Shown one piece after another: positions 1 through 5,757 of a DNA stretch of 5,822 nucleotides. The stretch covers positions 1-5,822 of the forward strand of contig DVKU01000187.1 of NCBI GenBank assembly GCA_018715825.1, given 5' to 3'. Made by a program: the position numbers and the translations under genes. The stretch's first letter is position 1; each line of letters starts with the position of its first letter. This DNA is from Candidatus Avacholeplasma faecigallinarum (GTDB lineage: Bacteria > Bacillota_I > Bacilli_A > Acholeplasmatales > Anaeroplasmataceae). A model generated the notes under the pieces. The model did not search any database. It was not told where the DNA came from and saw only the letters and a list, made by a program, of their open reading frames with translations.

Positions 1-402
1 AAAAAAAGCTTCATTCAAAATCCTTTACACAATAACTATATCGATATAGTCTATAAAACAAACGATTTAGCTTATTATGATGAAAATAAGAATTTAGTTT
101 TTCAAGGACGAAAGGATTTTCAAATCAAGCATCTTGGTCATCGTATTGAATTAGAAGAAATAGAATGCAATATAAATAAAATTGCAGGTGTGAATCGAGC
201 TGTCGTAATTTTTTTAAGTGAGAAAAGTAAACTAATAGGCTTTTACGATGGTAGTATAGGGGAAATAGAAATCTTAAAAGAATTACAAAATGTATTACCT
301 AGATATATGATTCCATCTAAAATAATTAAGCTTGCTTCATTTCCACTTAATAAAAATGGAAAAATAGATCGAAAATTATTAAAGGAGGCGTATTTAGTTT
401 GA
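1..402 (+). CDS. Amino-acid adenylation enzyme (DltA/NRPS A-domain-like), C-terminal part
   Basis: The frame is open from the first base to TGA at 400-402, giving 133 visible residues; the start lies left of the window. It carries the C-terminal half of the ANL adenylation fold: an A7-like motif YKTNDL (residues 18-23, usual form Y[RK]TGDL), the hinge and A8 region beginning GRKDFQIK at residue 36 and continuing through a RIELEEIE segment, and the A10 motif NKNGKIDR with the catalytic lysine at visible residue 121. Enzymes of this family activate an amino acid as its adenylate and load it onto a phosphopantetheine thiol. The two genes downstream (a PLP enzyme and a DltC-size carrier protein) make the carrier its likely partner. 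The residues that set substrate choice lie upstream and cannot be read, so D-alanine should not be assumed. TND in place of TGD in A7 is a small oddity. The stop codon overlaps the start of the next gene. Confidence 0.93.
   Translation, partial: KKSFIQNPLHNNYIDIVYKTNDLAYYDENKNLVFQGRKDFQIKHLGHRIELEEIECNINKIAGVNRAVVIFLSEKSKLIGFYDGSIGEIEILKELQNVLPRYMIPSKIIKLASFPLNKNGKIDRKLLKEAYLV
381..388 (+). promoter_or_regulatory. Shine-Dalgarno site fixing a TTG start at 399
   Basis: AAAGGAGG is a near-perfect anti-SD match inside the end of the adenylation gene, 10 bases before TTG at 399-401. No ATG or GTG in the next gene's frame lies nearby, so the TTG is the supported start. TTG and the upstream TGA share bases (TTGA), which predicts translational coupling of the two proteins. 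Confidence 0.8.
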
Positions 403-1553
403 GATGTAATAATATTAAAAAGTTAATTAGTAATTACGAATGTCCAACCTACGTTTTTGATATTAATGAATTGGCTAGAAGGGCGCAATATTTAAAGACG
501 GTATTTCAAGATAGAGCTTTGTTATGCTATGCTATGAAGGCTAATCCTTTAATTACCAACTACGTTGATAAATTTGTCCAAAGACTAGAGGTTTGTTCGC
601 CAGGGGAGCTGCAAATATGTATTAACAAAAATATAAAGCCGGAAAAAATAGTGGTTTCAGGTGTATATAAAGATGATAATACAATTCTTAATTTGGCTTC
701 AAAGGATAGTATCTTTACTATAGAATCGCTTAATCAATATGATTTGATAAAAACTAAAGCCATTAGGGAGAATAGTAAAATCAAGGTTTTGTTAAGGCTT
801 ACTAGTAATAATCAATTTGGTTTAGATAAGGATGATATCATCAAAGTTATTAATGATAATAAAATAAATGATTTAGTTGATATCTTAGGAATTCAATTTT
901 ATTCCCAGACTCAAAAGAAATCGATTCATAAAATTGAAAAAGAGCTTCAGCTTTTAGATGCCTTAATTATCGAATTACAAACTGAACAAAATTTTACAGT
1001 TTTAGAGCTAGAATATGGATTAGGCTTACCTGTAAATTATTTCACTGAAGTTGAATTTGATGAGGCCATGTTGTTATCTAACATTAAGAGTCTTATTTCT
1101 AATATGAATTTCAAAGGTCAATTGGTAATTGAGCTTGGAAGAGGCTTAGTGGCTAGCTGTGGTAAGTATATTACCAAGGTCGTGGATCTTAAAAATAATT
1201 ATAATCAAAGCTATGCTATTGTCGATGGCGGAATACATCATATTAGCTATTATGGTCAGTTTATGGCAACCAAAATTCCTAATATAGATGTATATCCAGA
1301 TATTAATTTGGATAAAAAGGAATATGTTGTTTGTGGTTCACTTTGTACTGTTAATGATGTTTTGGTTAGACAATTTAATACTAGAGAGCTTAGGCTTGGC
1401 GATTATTTGGTTTTTAATTTGGCAGGTGCTTATTCAATGTGTGAGGGTATTTCATTACTATTAAGTCGTAATTTACCTAAGGTGGTAGTGATTGTAGATA
1501 ATGAAATAAAAACAATTAGAGAAGAAGTAAAAACATATTTGATTAATTCATAA
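399..1553 (+). CDS. Fold-type III PLP-dependent decarboxylase-like protein (BtrK/DAP decarboxylase superfamily)
   Basis: This 384-residue protein has the layout of alanine-racemase-fold decarboxylases. An N-terminal barrel carries the PLP-binding lysine in YAMKANP (Lys47), EVCSPGEL at 64-71 matches the usual E.ASxGEL block, and Glu245 in IELGRGL corresponds to the glutamate facing the pyridine nitrogen. VDGGIHH (275-281), CGSLCTVND (312-320, Cys316 and Asp320) and AGAY (342-345) form the C-terminal active-site blocks. As I recall BtrK, which decarboxylates glutamyl-S-carrier protein in butirosin biosynthesis, it has similar VDGGMHH, GPLCTPED and GAY blocks, so BtrK is the nearest analogue I can name. 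Two active-site segments deviate: the His that stacks on PLP appears as Gln166 (GIQFYSQTQ), and the phosphate-binding GGGxG loop reads EYGLG (205-209). Its place between a ligase and a carrier protein suggests it acts on a carrier-bound or free amino acid feeding the carrier. Alternatives are a racemase or a free amino-acid decarboxylase. The family is clear; the reaction is inferred. Confidence 0.88.
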   Translation: MRCNNIKKLISNYECPTYVFDINELARRAQYLKTVFQDRALLCYAMKANPLITNYVDKFVQRLEVCSPGELQICINKNIKPEKIVVSGVYKDDNTILNLASKDSIFTIESLNQYDLIKTKAIRENSKIKVLLRLTSNNQFGLDKDDIIKVINDNKINDLVDILGIQFYSQTQKKSIHKIEKELQLLDALIIELQTEQNFTVLELEYGLGLPVNYFTEVEFDEAMLLSNIKSLISNMNFKGQLVIELGRGLVASCGKYITKVVDLKNNYNQSYAIVDGGIHHISYYGQFMATKIPNIDVYPDINLDKKEYVVCGSLCTVNDVLVRQFNTRELRLGDYLVFNLAGAYSMCEGISLLLSRNLPKVVVIVDNEIKTIREEVKTYLINS

Positions 1554-1564
1554 AGGAGGATACT

Positions 1565-1795
1565 ATGGAAAAATTAAGAGAAATATTAGAAGGAATTAAT
1601 CCATCAATTGATTATGATAAAGAAAAAAAGTTGATAGACGATCATTTATTAGATTCATTAAATATAATTGCATTAATAGCTGAGATAGAGGAAGAATTTG
1701 ATGTTACTATTCCACCAAAGGAGATAGTAAGTGATAATTTTAATTCTTTAGAAAACTTGGCCTATTTAATAAATCGTTTAAAATTAGAAAAGTAA
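1565..1795 (+). CDS. Phosphopantetheine carrier protein (DltC/ACP-like)
   Basis: This 76-residue acidic helical protein has the 4'-phosphopantetheine attachment motif LLDSLN with Ser31. It continues into the helix II pattern IIALIAEIEEEFDVTIPP, which is typical of acyl and D-alanyl carrier proteins. The length matches DltC (about 78 residues). It should hold the activated amino acid as a thioester, accept it from the adenylation enzyme, and present it to the PLP enzyme and then to the cytoplasmic side of the MBOAT. The start is fixed by AAGGAGG at 1553-1559, which overlaps the upstream stop codon, with ATG five bases on. The MBOAT gene begins one base after its stop, the usual dlt arrangement reversed (here carrier, then MBOAT). 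Ppant modification needs a transferase encoded elsewhere. Confidence 0.93.
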   Translation: MEKLREILEGINPSIDYDKEKKLIDDHLLDSLNIIALIAEIEEEFDVTIPPKEIVSDNFNSLENLAYLINRLKLEK

Positions 1796-1796
1796 G

Positions 1797-3344
1797 ATGA
1801 ATTCTTATTTTTCACTATACTATGTGCTTATATTTTTACCAATTGTAATATTATTATATTTTCTTACTCCGAAAAAATATAAGTACATAGTGCTTTTAAT
1901 CGCAAGCCTTGTTTTCTATATTTTAATTAGCAGCTATTTACTAATTTATCTTGCTATTACTGCAATTTCTATCTATCTTATTGGTCTAAAAATATCAAAG
2001 AACAAAACCTTAGATGGTGAAAAGTTTAAAAAAAGAAATAAGCTATTAATAATTTTAGTAATTTCTTTAAATTTATTAATTTTAGTTATTTTAAAATATT
2101 ATGGTTTTCTTTGTTTAAATATTAATAATATATTTTCATTATTTAAATTAAATATTCAAATGAAAATTCCAAGGTTTTTATTACCTATAGGTATATCATT
2201 TTATACATTACAGGCAATAAGCTATATTGTCGATGTAAATAGAGGAATAATAAAGGCGGAACGTAATTTTTTAAAGTTATTACTATTCTTATCATTTTTC
2301 CCAATAATTATAGAGGGGCCAATTTGTAGATATAATGAAGTAGCTCCTAGCTTATTTAATGAAAATAAAGTTACTGTTAAAAATCTTCGTTATGGTTATT
2401 TACGTATTTTATATGGAATGATTAAGAAAATAGTAATTGCCGATCGTTTAAATCTTTTTGTTAAAACAATTTTTACAAATTATAATGATTATAATGGTTC
2501 AATATCATTATTAGCCGCTATATTCTATACCGTATTATTATATATGGAATTTTCAGGAACTATGGATATAGTAATGGGAAGTGCCGAAATATTTGATGTT
2601 AAGCTACATGAAAACTTTGAAAGACCATTCTTTTCTAAATCGATTTCTGAATTTTGGACTAGATGGCATATTTCTTTAGGAAGATTTTTTAAGGATTATG
2701 TTTATTATCCGATATCTTTATCAAAGTTTAGCAAAAAAATTAGGAAGGTTTTTAAAGGCAAAATTTCTGCATATAATATTAGTTTAATTATTAGTCTAAT
2801 TGCTTTATTAGTCGTGTGGCTATTAAATGGAATTTGGCATGGCTCAGGTTATACATATATAGCTTTCGGATTATATCATTTTATACTTATTTCAATGGGA
2901 AATATATTTAATCCATTAACTAGAAAAATAACTACTAAGCTTAAGATTAATAAGCAAAATAAAATTTATATTGGCTTAATAATTTTAAAAACATCTTTTC
3001 TAGTTGTAATTGGAGAAATCTTCTTTAGAGCCAATAGCTTAACTGATGCTTTTAACATGATTGCCAAAATATTTACAGATTTTTCTTTTAAAGCACTTTT
3101 AAGTACCAATTATAAAGCAATTGGTTTAGATAGTAAGGATTTCTTAATTATAGGCGTAACCTTAGCTATGGTATTTATCGTAAGTATCTTAAAGGAAAAA
3201 AAGGTAAATGTTAGAGATTTAATTGAACAACGACCAATGCTGTTAAGATTTAGTATTTATTATATTTTAATATTTTATTTAATAATTTTTGGAGCATATG
3301 GAATTGGCTATATTCCGGTTGATCCAATATATGCAAATTTTTAA
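1797..3344 (+). CDS. MBOAT family membrane O-acyltransferase (AlgI/DltB-like)
   Basis: This 515-residue polytopic membrane protein has about 10-12 hydrophobic segments, for example around 6-23, 29-63, 82-100, 158-175, 235-258, 328-346, 390-410, 449-465 and 485-503. MBOAT hallmarks are FWTRWHISLGRFFKDYVYYP (286-305, His291) and WLLNGIWHGSGYTYIAFGLY (341-360), with the catalytic-type His348. The lipid-facing motif EGPICRYNE (173-181) is also typical. In dlt systems such a protein takes the aminoacyl group from the carrier in the cytoplasm and passes it across the membrane. The length is closer to AlgI/PatA-type MBOATs (about 470-520) than to DltB (about 400). The C-terminus ends PIYANF, resembling the FxYxxF-type tail discussed for DltX and some MBOATs, with Tyr512 as a possible acyl acceptor. 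ATG follows the carrier stop by one base and has no strong Shine-Dalgarno site, so translation is probably coupled. The acceptor polymer is unknown. Confidence 0.93.
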   Translation: MNSYFSLYYVLIFLPIVILLYFLTPKKYKYIVLLIASLVFYILISSYLLIYLAITAISIYLIGLKISKNKTLDGEKFKKRNKLLIILVISLNLLILVILKYYGFLCLNINNIFSLFKLNIQMKIPRFLLPIGISFYTLQAISYIVDVNRGIIKAERNFLKLLLFLSFFPIIIEGPICRYNEVAPSLFNENKVTVKNLRYGYLRILYGMIKKIVIADRLNLFVKTIFTNYNDYNGSISLLAAIFYTVLLYMEFSGTMDIVMGSAEIFDVKLHENFERPFFSKSISEFWTRWHISLGRFFKDYVYYPISLSKFSKKIRKVFKGKISAYNISLIISLIALLVVWLLNGIWHGSGYTYIAFGLYHFILISMGNIFNPLTRKITTKLKINKQNKIYIGLIILKTSFLVVIGEIFFRANSLTDAFNMIAKIFTDFSFKALLSTNYKAIGLDSKDFLIIGVTLAMVFIVSILKEKKVNVRDLIEQRPMLLRFSIYYILIFYLIIFGAYGIGYIPVDPIYANF

Positions 3345-3355
3345 AGGGAAGTGAT
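3344..3355 (+). promoter_or_regulatory. Shine-Dalgarno site favouring GTG at 3360
   Basis: AAGGGAAGTGAT resembles AAGGAGGTGAT and overlaps the last base of the MBOAT stop codon. It lies about 5-10 bases before GTG at 3360. The in-frame GTG at 3351 sits inside this site and would have almost no spacing, so 3360 is the better start, and it gives a normal MKKIAYLLLF membrane-anchor N-terminus. Confidence 0.6.
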
Positions 3356-3359
3356 AAAA

Positions 3360-4295
3360 GTGAAAAAGATAGCCTACCTATTGTTATTTATTGCTGTATT
3401 TGTACTATTATTAGCTTTAAGTTCTAGATTTTTTGAGCCCAAAAATAATATTAAAGAGCAGGGAATTGAAAATGTTAAAGCCAATGGTATATTAGGTGAA
3501 GAGTCTAACACAATTGAGGTTTTAGTAATTGGTGATAGTGAGGCCTATTCCTCAATAAGCCCAATGCAAATTTATCAGGATAAGGGCTATACAACCTATG
3601 TATGTGCTACAAGTGCTCAATTTCTTTTTGAATCTAACAATTATTTAAACAAAACGTTGAAAAGTCAAAAGCCTAAGGTAGTTATATTAGAAACAAACTG
3701 TATTTTTAGAGAGTTTTCACTGGGTAATAAAATAGCTTTTTCTATAGCCAATTATTTTAGTGTTTTTAAATATCATGATTTATGGAAAAAGTTAAATATA
3801 AATAATTTTACTAAAAAAATTGATTATACCTATACAGATGATTATAAAGGATTTTATTTAAATAAAGAAATTGTACCTAGTAAAAAGACAAATCATATGA
3901 AATACACTGATCAAGTTAAAAAAATACCTAAGACTAATCTTACTGTGTTAAATGATATAATAAAAACTTGCAATAATAACGATATTAAGCTTTTACTTTT
4001 ATCAACTCCATCGACTGTTAATTGGAATTATAAAAAGCATAATGCCATAAAAGAATTTGCCTTAGAAAATTCCATAGAATATATTGATCTTAATTTAAAA
4101 AATTCAAAGATTAATTGGTATGAGGATACAAGAGATGCCGGTGATCATATGAATTATAATGGTGCTATGAAGGTAACTAATTATGTTAGCACTTATTTAG
4201 AACAATTAAATATTTTAAATGATTATCGAGGTGGAAAATTAACTAAATGGGATCATTCCTTAGAAAAATATTTAAAAGAGGCTAGTCTTTTATAA
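3360..4295 (+). CDS. DltD-like membrane-anchored SGNH-type protein
   Basis: The protein has 311 residues from GTG 3360; GTG 3351 would add three. An N-terminal signal anchor (KK followed by a hydrophobic stretch, about 4-22) puts the rest outside the membrane. The outer domain shows SGNH-hydrolase blocks: VLVIGDSEAYSSISP, with the nucleophile-type Ser60 in GDS, VVILETN near 107-113, LLLLSTPST near 211-219, and a late DAGDHMNYNGA block (259-269) with His263. In dlt systems DltD works on the outer face with DltB and hands the aminoacyl ester to lipoteichoic acid. The position directly after the MBOAT gene fits the same role here. It is shorter than typical DltD (about 400) and lacks overall recognisable DltD identity, so family assignment rests on motifs and context. 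The alternative is an AlgJ/AlgX- or PatB-like O-acyltransferase partner. It is the last gene of the operon; an extended -10 element for the next gene follows its stop. Confidence 0.8.
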   Translation: MKKIAYLLLFIAVFVLLLALSSRFFEPKNNIKEQGIENVKANGILGEESNTIEVLVIGDSEAYSSISPMQIYQDKGYTTYVCATSAQFLFESNNYLNKTLKSQKPKVVILETNCIFREFSLGNKIAFSIANYFSVFKYHDLWKKLNINNFTKKIDYTYTDDYKGFYLNKEIVPSKKTNHMKYTDQVKKIPKTNLTVLNDIIKTCNNNDIKLLLLSTPSTVNWNYKKHNAIKEFALENSIEYIDLNLKNSKINWYEDTRDAGDHMNYNGAMKVTNYVSTYLEQLNILNDYRGGKLTKWDHSLEKYLKEASLL

Positions 4296-4303
4296 ATTGC
4301 AAA

Positions 4304-4312
4304 TGGTATAAT
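4304..4312 (+). promoter_or_regulatory. Extended -10 promoter for the P-loop kinase gene
   Basis: TGGTATAAT is a perfect TGnTATAAT extended -10 just after the stop of the DltD-like gene. No convincing -35 is visible 16-18 bases upstream, which an extended -10 can tolerate. Predicted start is near 4319, giving a very short leader that carries TAAGGAG (4322-4328) before ATG at 4336. Confidence 0.6.
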
Positions 4313-4335
4313 GAATTATCCTAAGGAGTAACTAT

Positions 4336-4863
4336 ATGTTTAATCAAAAGCCCATTCGAATTCAAATTATTGGCTATAGTGGGAGTGGTAAGTCTACTTT
4401 AGCCAAGATATTAAGTCAGTATTTAAATATTAATGTTTTATATCTTGATAATGTTCAATTTTATGGTGATTGGCAAGAAAGATCACTATTAGAGAAAAAC
4501 AATATTGTTCATGATTTTCTAAATAAAAATGATTCATGGGTTATAGATGGAAACTATTCTAATGTAGCACCACAACGCTTTGACCTTGCTAATATAACGA
4601 TATTTTTAAACTATAATCGCTTTTATTGCTATAGGCAATGTAAAAAAAGGTATAAAATGAATTTAAATAGGAGTAGGGAAAGCTGTCCTTGTATTGAAAA
4701 ATTTGATTTAGAATTTAAAAAATGGATTTTAATTAATGGGCGCACAAGAAAAAATAAACAACAGCATTTACAAAATTTAAATAAAACTAAAGGCATTAAG
4801 TTAATTTTTAAAAACAGAAGACAATTAAAAAAATGGCTGATTGAAAATAATATTCAAATGTAA
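4336..4863 (+). CDS. P-loop kinase-like protein (adenylate-kinase/FlaR 'topology modulation' type)
   Basis: This is a 175-residue soluble protein with a Walker A motif GYSGSGKST (13-21, Lys19) directly after the first strand (IRIQII). LYLDNVQFYGDW (35-46) follows, then WVIDGNYS (68-75), a pattern common to the small nucleoside/shikimate-kinase-like proteins annotated as DNA topology modulation protein FlaR or adenylate-kinase-related. A basic stretch rich in Arg and Lys (about 95-114) fits a lid region, and FKKWILING (127-135) plus a basic C-terminus are also typical of that group. The true substrate of these proteins is poorly established. The start is well supported by TAAGGAG seven bases before ATG. 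It is separated from the dlt-like operon by 40 bases holding its own promoter and is followed by a terminator, so no functional link to the operon is evident. Confidence 0.82.
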   Translation: MFNQKPIRIQIIGYSGSGKSTLAKILSQYLNINVLYLDNVQFYGDWQERSLLEKNNIVHDFLNKNDSWVIDGNYSNVAPQRFDLANITIFLNYNRFYCYRQCKKRYKMNLNRSRESCPCIEKFDLEFKKWILINGRTRKNKQQHLQNLNKTKGIKLIFKNRRQLKKWLIENNIQM

Positions 4864-4870
4864 ATAAATA

Positions 4871-4938
4871 GCTTCAAAGTATAATCAATAATTTTAAAGA
4901 AAAAATTCTTAAATAAAAGATTAAACTTTGGAGTTTTT
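4871..4938 (+). terminator. Hairpin terminator after the kinase gene
   Basis: CTTCAAAGT (4872-4880) pairs with ACTTTGGAG (4925-4933) with one G-U pair, and AATC (4883-4886) pairs with GATT (4919-4922). TTTTT follows immediately at 4934-4938. The loop is long (about 32 bases) and can hold a smaller AAGAA/TTCTT hairpin (4897-4901 with 4906-4910). The long AT-rich loop makes it a less than ideal intrinsic terminator, but position and U-run support the call. Confidence 0.6.
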
Positions 4939-4968
4939 AAATTTTATAGATGCAAAATTGATTAAGTG

Positions 4969-4977
4969 TGATATTAT
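4969..4977 (+). promoter_or_regulatory. Extended -10 promoter for the cobalamin riboswitch transcript
   Basis: TGATATTAT fits the TGnTAtnAT extended -10 pattern about 12 bases before the first paired base of the riboswitch, so transcription would start near 4984. No clear TTGACA-like -35 lies at 16-18 bases. An overlapping alternative -10 is TATATT at 4975-4980. Confidence 0.5.
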
Positions 4978-4988
4978 ATTAGGGTAGT

Positions 4989-5144
4989 TATTTAGGTGCT
5001 TAGCGATAAGCTTAATAAGGAACACAAGTGAAAGACTTGGGCTGTACCAGCAACTGTGATGCTGATGAAATCAAATTTACCATTGGATTTATATCTGAGA
5101 AGGTTGACGTAGGATGAAGCAAAGCCAGGAGACTTGCCTAAATA
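4989..5144 (+). promoter_or_regulatory. Cobalamin riboswitch aptamer
   Basis: The highly conserved B12-element AGCCAGGAGACTTGCC is at 5123-5138 (usual form AGCCAGGAGACCTGCC). The core CCAGCAACTGTGATGC is at 5047-5062 (usual CCCGCAACTGTGA), preceded by GGAA at 5019-5022. The closing stem is perfect over 8 bp: TATTTAGG (4989-4996) with CCTAAATA (5137-5144). Internal helices include GCTTA/TAAGC with a GCGA loop (4998-5011), CAAGT/ACTTG (5025-5039), and GAT..AAATC/GATTT..ATC (5064-5072 with 5086-5095), whose loop 5073-5085 presents TTTACCAT. It binds a cobalamin and controls the lipoprotein gene at 5220. The form preferred (adenosyl versus methyl/aquo) cannot be decided by reading. With the flanking terminator, promoter and expression platform it accounts for most of the 356-base gap 4864-5219. 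Confidence 0.93.
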
Positions 5145-5204
5145 CATTAAGGAAAGGATATCGAAGTATCTAAGATATTGCTGGATTACGGTATTGATGA
5201 TATG

Positions 5205-5215
5205 AAGATGGTAAA
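5205..5215 (+). promoter_or_regulatory. Riboswitch expression platform: weak Shine-Dalgarno overlapping the kissing-loop partner
   Basis: AAGATGGT (5205-5212) is a degenerate Shine-Dalgarno (6 of 8 match to AAGGAGGT), 7 bases before ATG 5220. ATGGTAAA (5208-5215) is the exact reverse complement of TTTACCAT (5076-5083) in an aptamer hairpin loop, and G5207 can add a G-U pair with T5084. Cobalamin-stabilised loop pairing would hide the ribosome-binding region and repress translation. No U-run terminator hairpin lies between 5145 and 5219, which agrees with translational control. Confidence 0.65.
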
Positions 5216-5219
5216 CTAA

Positions 5220-5672
5220 ATGTTTAAAAAATTTTTTGTTATGGTAGCATTATTAGCTACATTATTACTCCTAGGCGGATGTAATGAAAAAAAGGCTGTT
5301 GATGGAGCATTTGATTTCATTATATATGAAAGTGATGCCAATAATTCAGATTTATCTGATAATAAAGTGGTGGCAACCTATCATATTGAATATACTAATG
5401 CCAAAACAGTCACTGATGCTCTTATTAAAAAAGGCTCAATTTATTTTTTTAGTGAGGAGTCACCAGATTATTTAATTTTAAAGCCAAGTGCCTATGGCTT
5501 AAGCTATTCAGAGGGCTATTTCCAAAATTATAGTGAATGTGCAAGTGGTGAGCAAATTGATGTTTCATGGTCATATTCAGCTATAAATGGTGAGATGGCA
5601 AGTGTTGGAATTGGCGAAACACCATTAGAAGGCCTAGTAGAGTACGGTTTTGTAATAAACGGTTGGAAGTAA
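5220..5672 (+). CDS. DUF4430 (transcobalamin-C-like) lipoprotein under cobalamin riboswitch control
   Basis: This 150-residue protein has a lipoprotein signal peptide: MFKKFF, a hydrophobic core, then lipobox LGGC with lipidated Cys21. The mature part is about 130 residues. The end region has the DUF4430-like arrangement: TVTDALIKKG (63-72), YGLSYSEGYFQNYSE (92-106), WSYSAINGEMASVGIGETPLE (from 117) and a final GFVINGW. DUF4430 resembles the C-terminal beta domain of transcobalamin and intrinsic factor. Together with the riboswitch, this suggests a surface protein that captures cobalamin or a precursor for an uptake system, a role inferred from family and regulation. TAA directly precedes ATG in frame, so the start cannot lie upstream. 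The gene is monocistronic with a terminator downstream, so any transporter partner is encoded elsewhere. Confidence 0.85.
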   Translation: MFKKFFVMVALLATLLLLGGCNEKKAVDGAFDFIIYESDANNSDLSDNKVVATYHIEYTNAKTVTDALIKKGSIYFFSEESPDYLILKPSAYGLSYSEGYFQNYSECASGEQIDVSWSYSAINGEMASVGIGETPLEGLVEYGFVINGWK

Positions 5673-5693
5673 GAATCATCTTAAGGATGATTC
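5673..5693 (+). other. Perfect hairpin directly after the lipoprotein stop
   Basis: GAATCATC (5673-5680) and GATGATTC (5686-5693) form an 8 bp stem with a 5-base loop, starting right after the stop codon. No U-run follows, so by itself it is not an intrinsic terminator. It could stabilise the mRNA 3' end or assist the terminator a few bases on. Confidence 0.5.
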
Positions 5694-5706
5694 TCAGAGT
5701 GATGAC

Positions 5707-5734
5707 AAAAGACGCTTTTTATAGGTGTCTTTTT
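5707..5734 (+). terminator. Intrinsic terminator of the lipoprotein gene
   Basis: AAAAGACGC (5707-5715) pairs with GTGTCTTTT (5725-5733) through 9 bp including one G-U pair, around a 9-base loop. The 3' arm ends in a run of five T (5730-5734). The matching A-run on the 5' side means it may also work on the minus strand. Confidence 0.75.
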
Positions 5735-5757
5735 AATTTATATGGATAACTCATAAT

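Noticed and set aside
190..402. Separate 70-codon gene starting at 190
   Set aside because: The frame is open to the window edge and the upstream residues carry the A7 and A8 motifs of the same adenylation domain, so this is the tail of one larger gene.
399..1553. Alanine racemase as the product
   Set aside because: The fold is shared, but the CGSLCTVND block, the VDGGIHH block and the length fit the decarboxylase branch better. Racemase activity is kept only as an alternative reaction.
1..4295. Canonical dltABCD operon
   Set aside because: Gene order differs (carrier before MBOAT), a PLP enzyme is inserted, the MBOAT is AlgI-size and the DltD-position protein is short. The D-Ala pocket of the ligase is outside the window.
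5145..5207. Intrinsic terminator in the riboswitch expression platform
   Set aside because: Only short AT stems (for example GATA/TATC at 5157-5170) are seen and no U-run follows, so transcriptional termination control is not supported.
5241..5246. Second ATGGTA copy that could pair with TACCAT of the riboswitch loop
   Set aside because: Only six bases match and it lies inside the signal-peptide codons; the 8-base match at 5208-5215 is longer and better placed.
5284..5475. Open frame of 63 codons in another plus frame inside the lipoprotein gene
   Set aside because: It starts without a Shine-Dalgarno, lies wholly within the lipoprotein coding sequence and shows no family features; it is a shadow frame.
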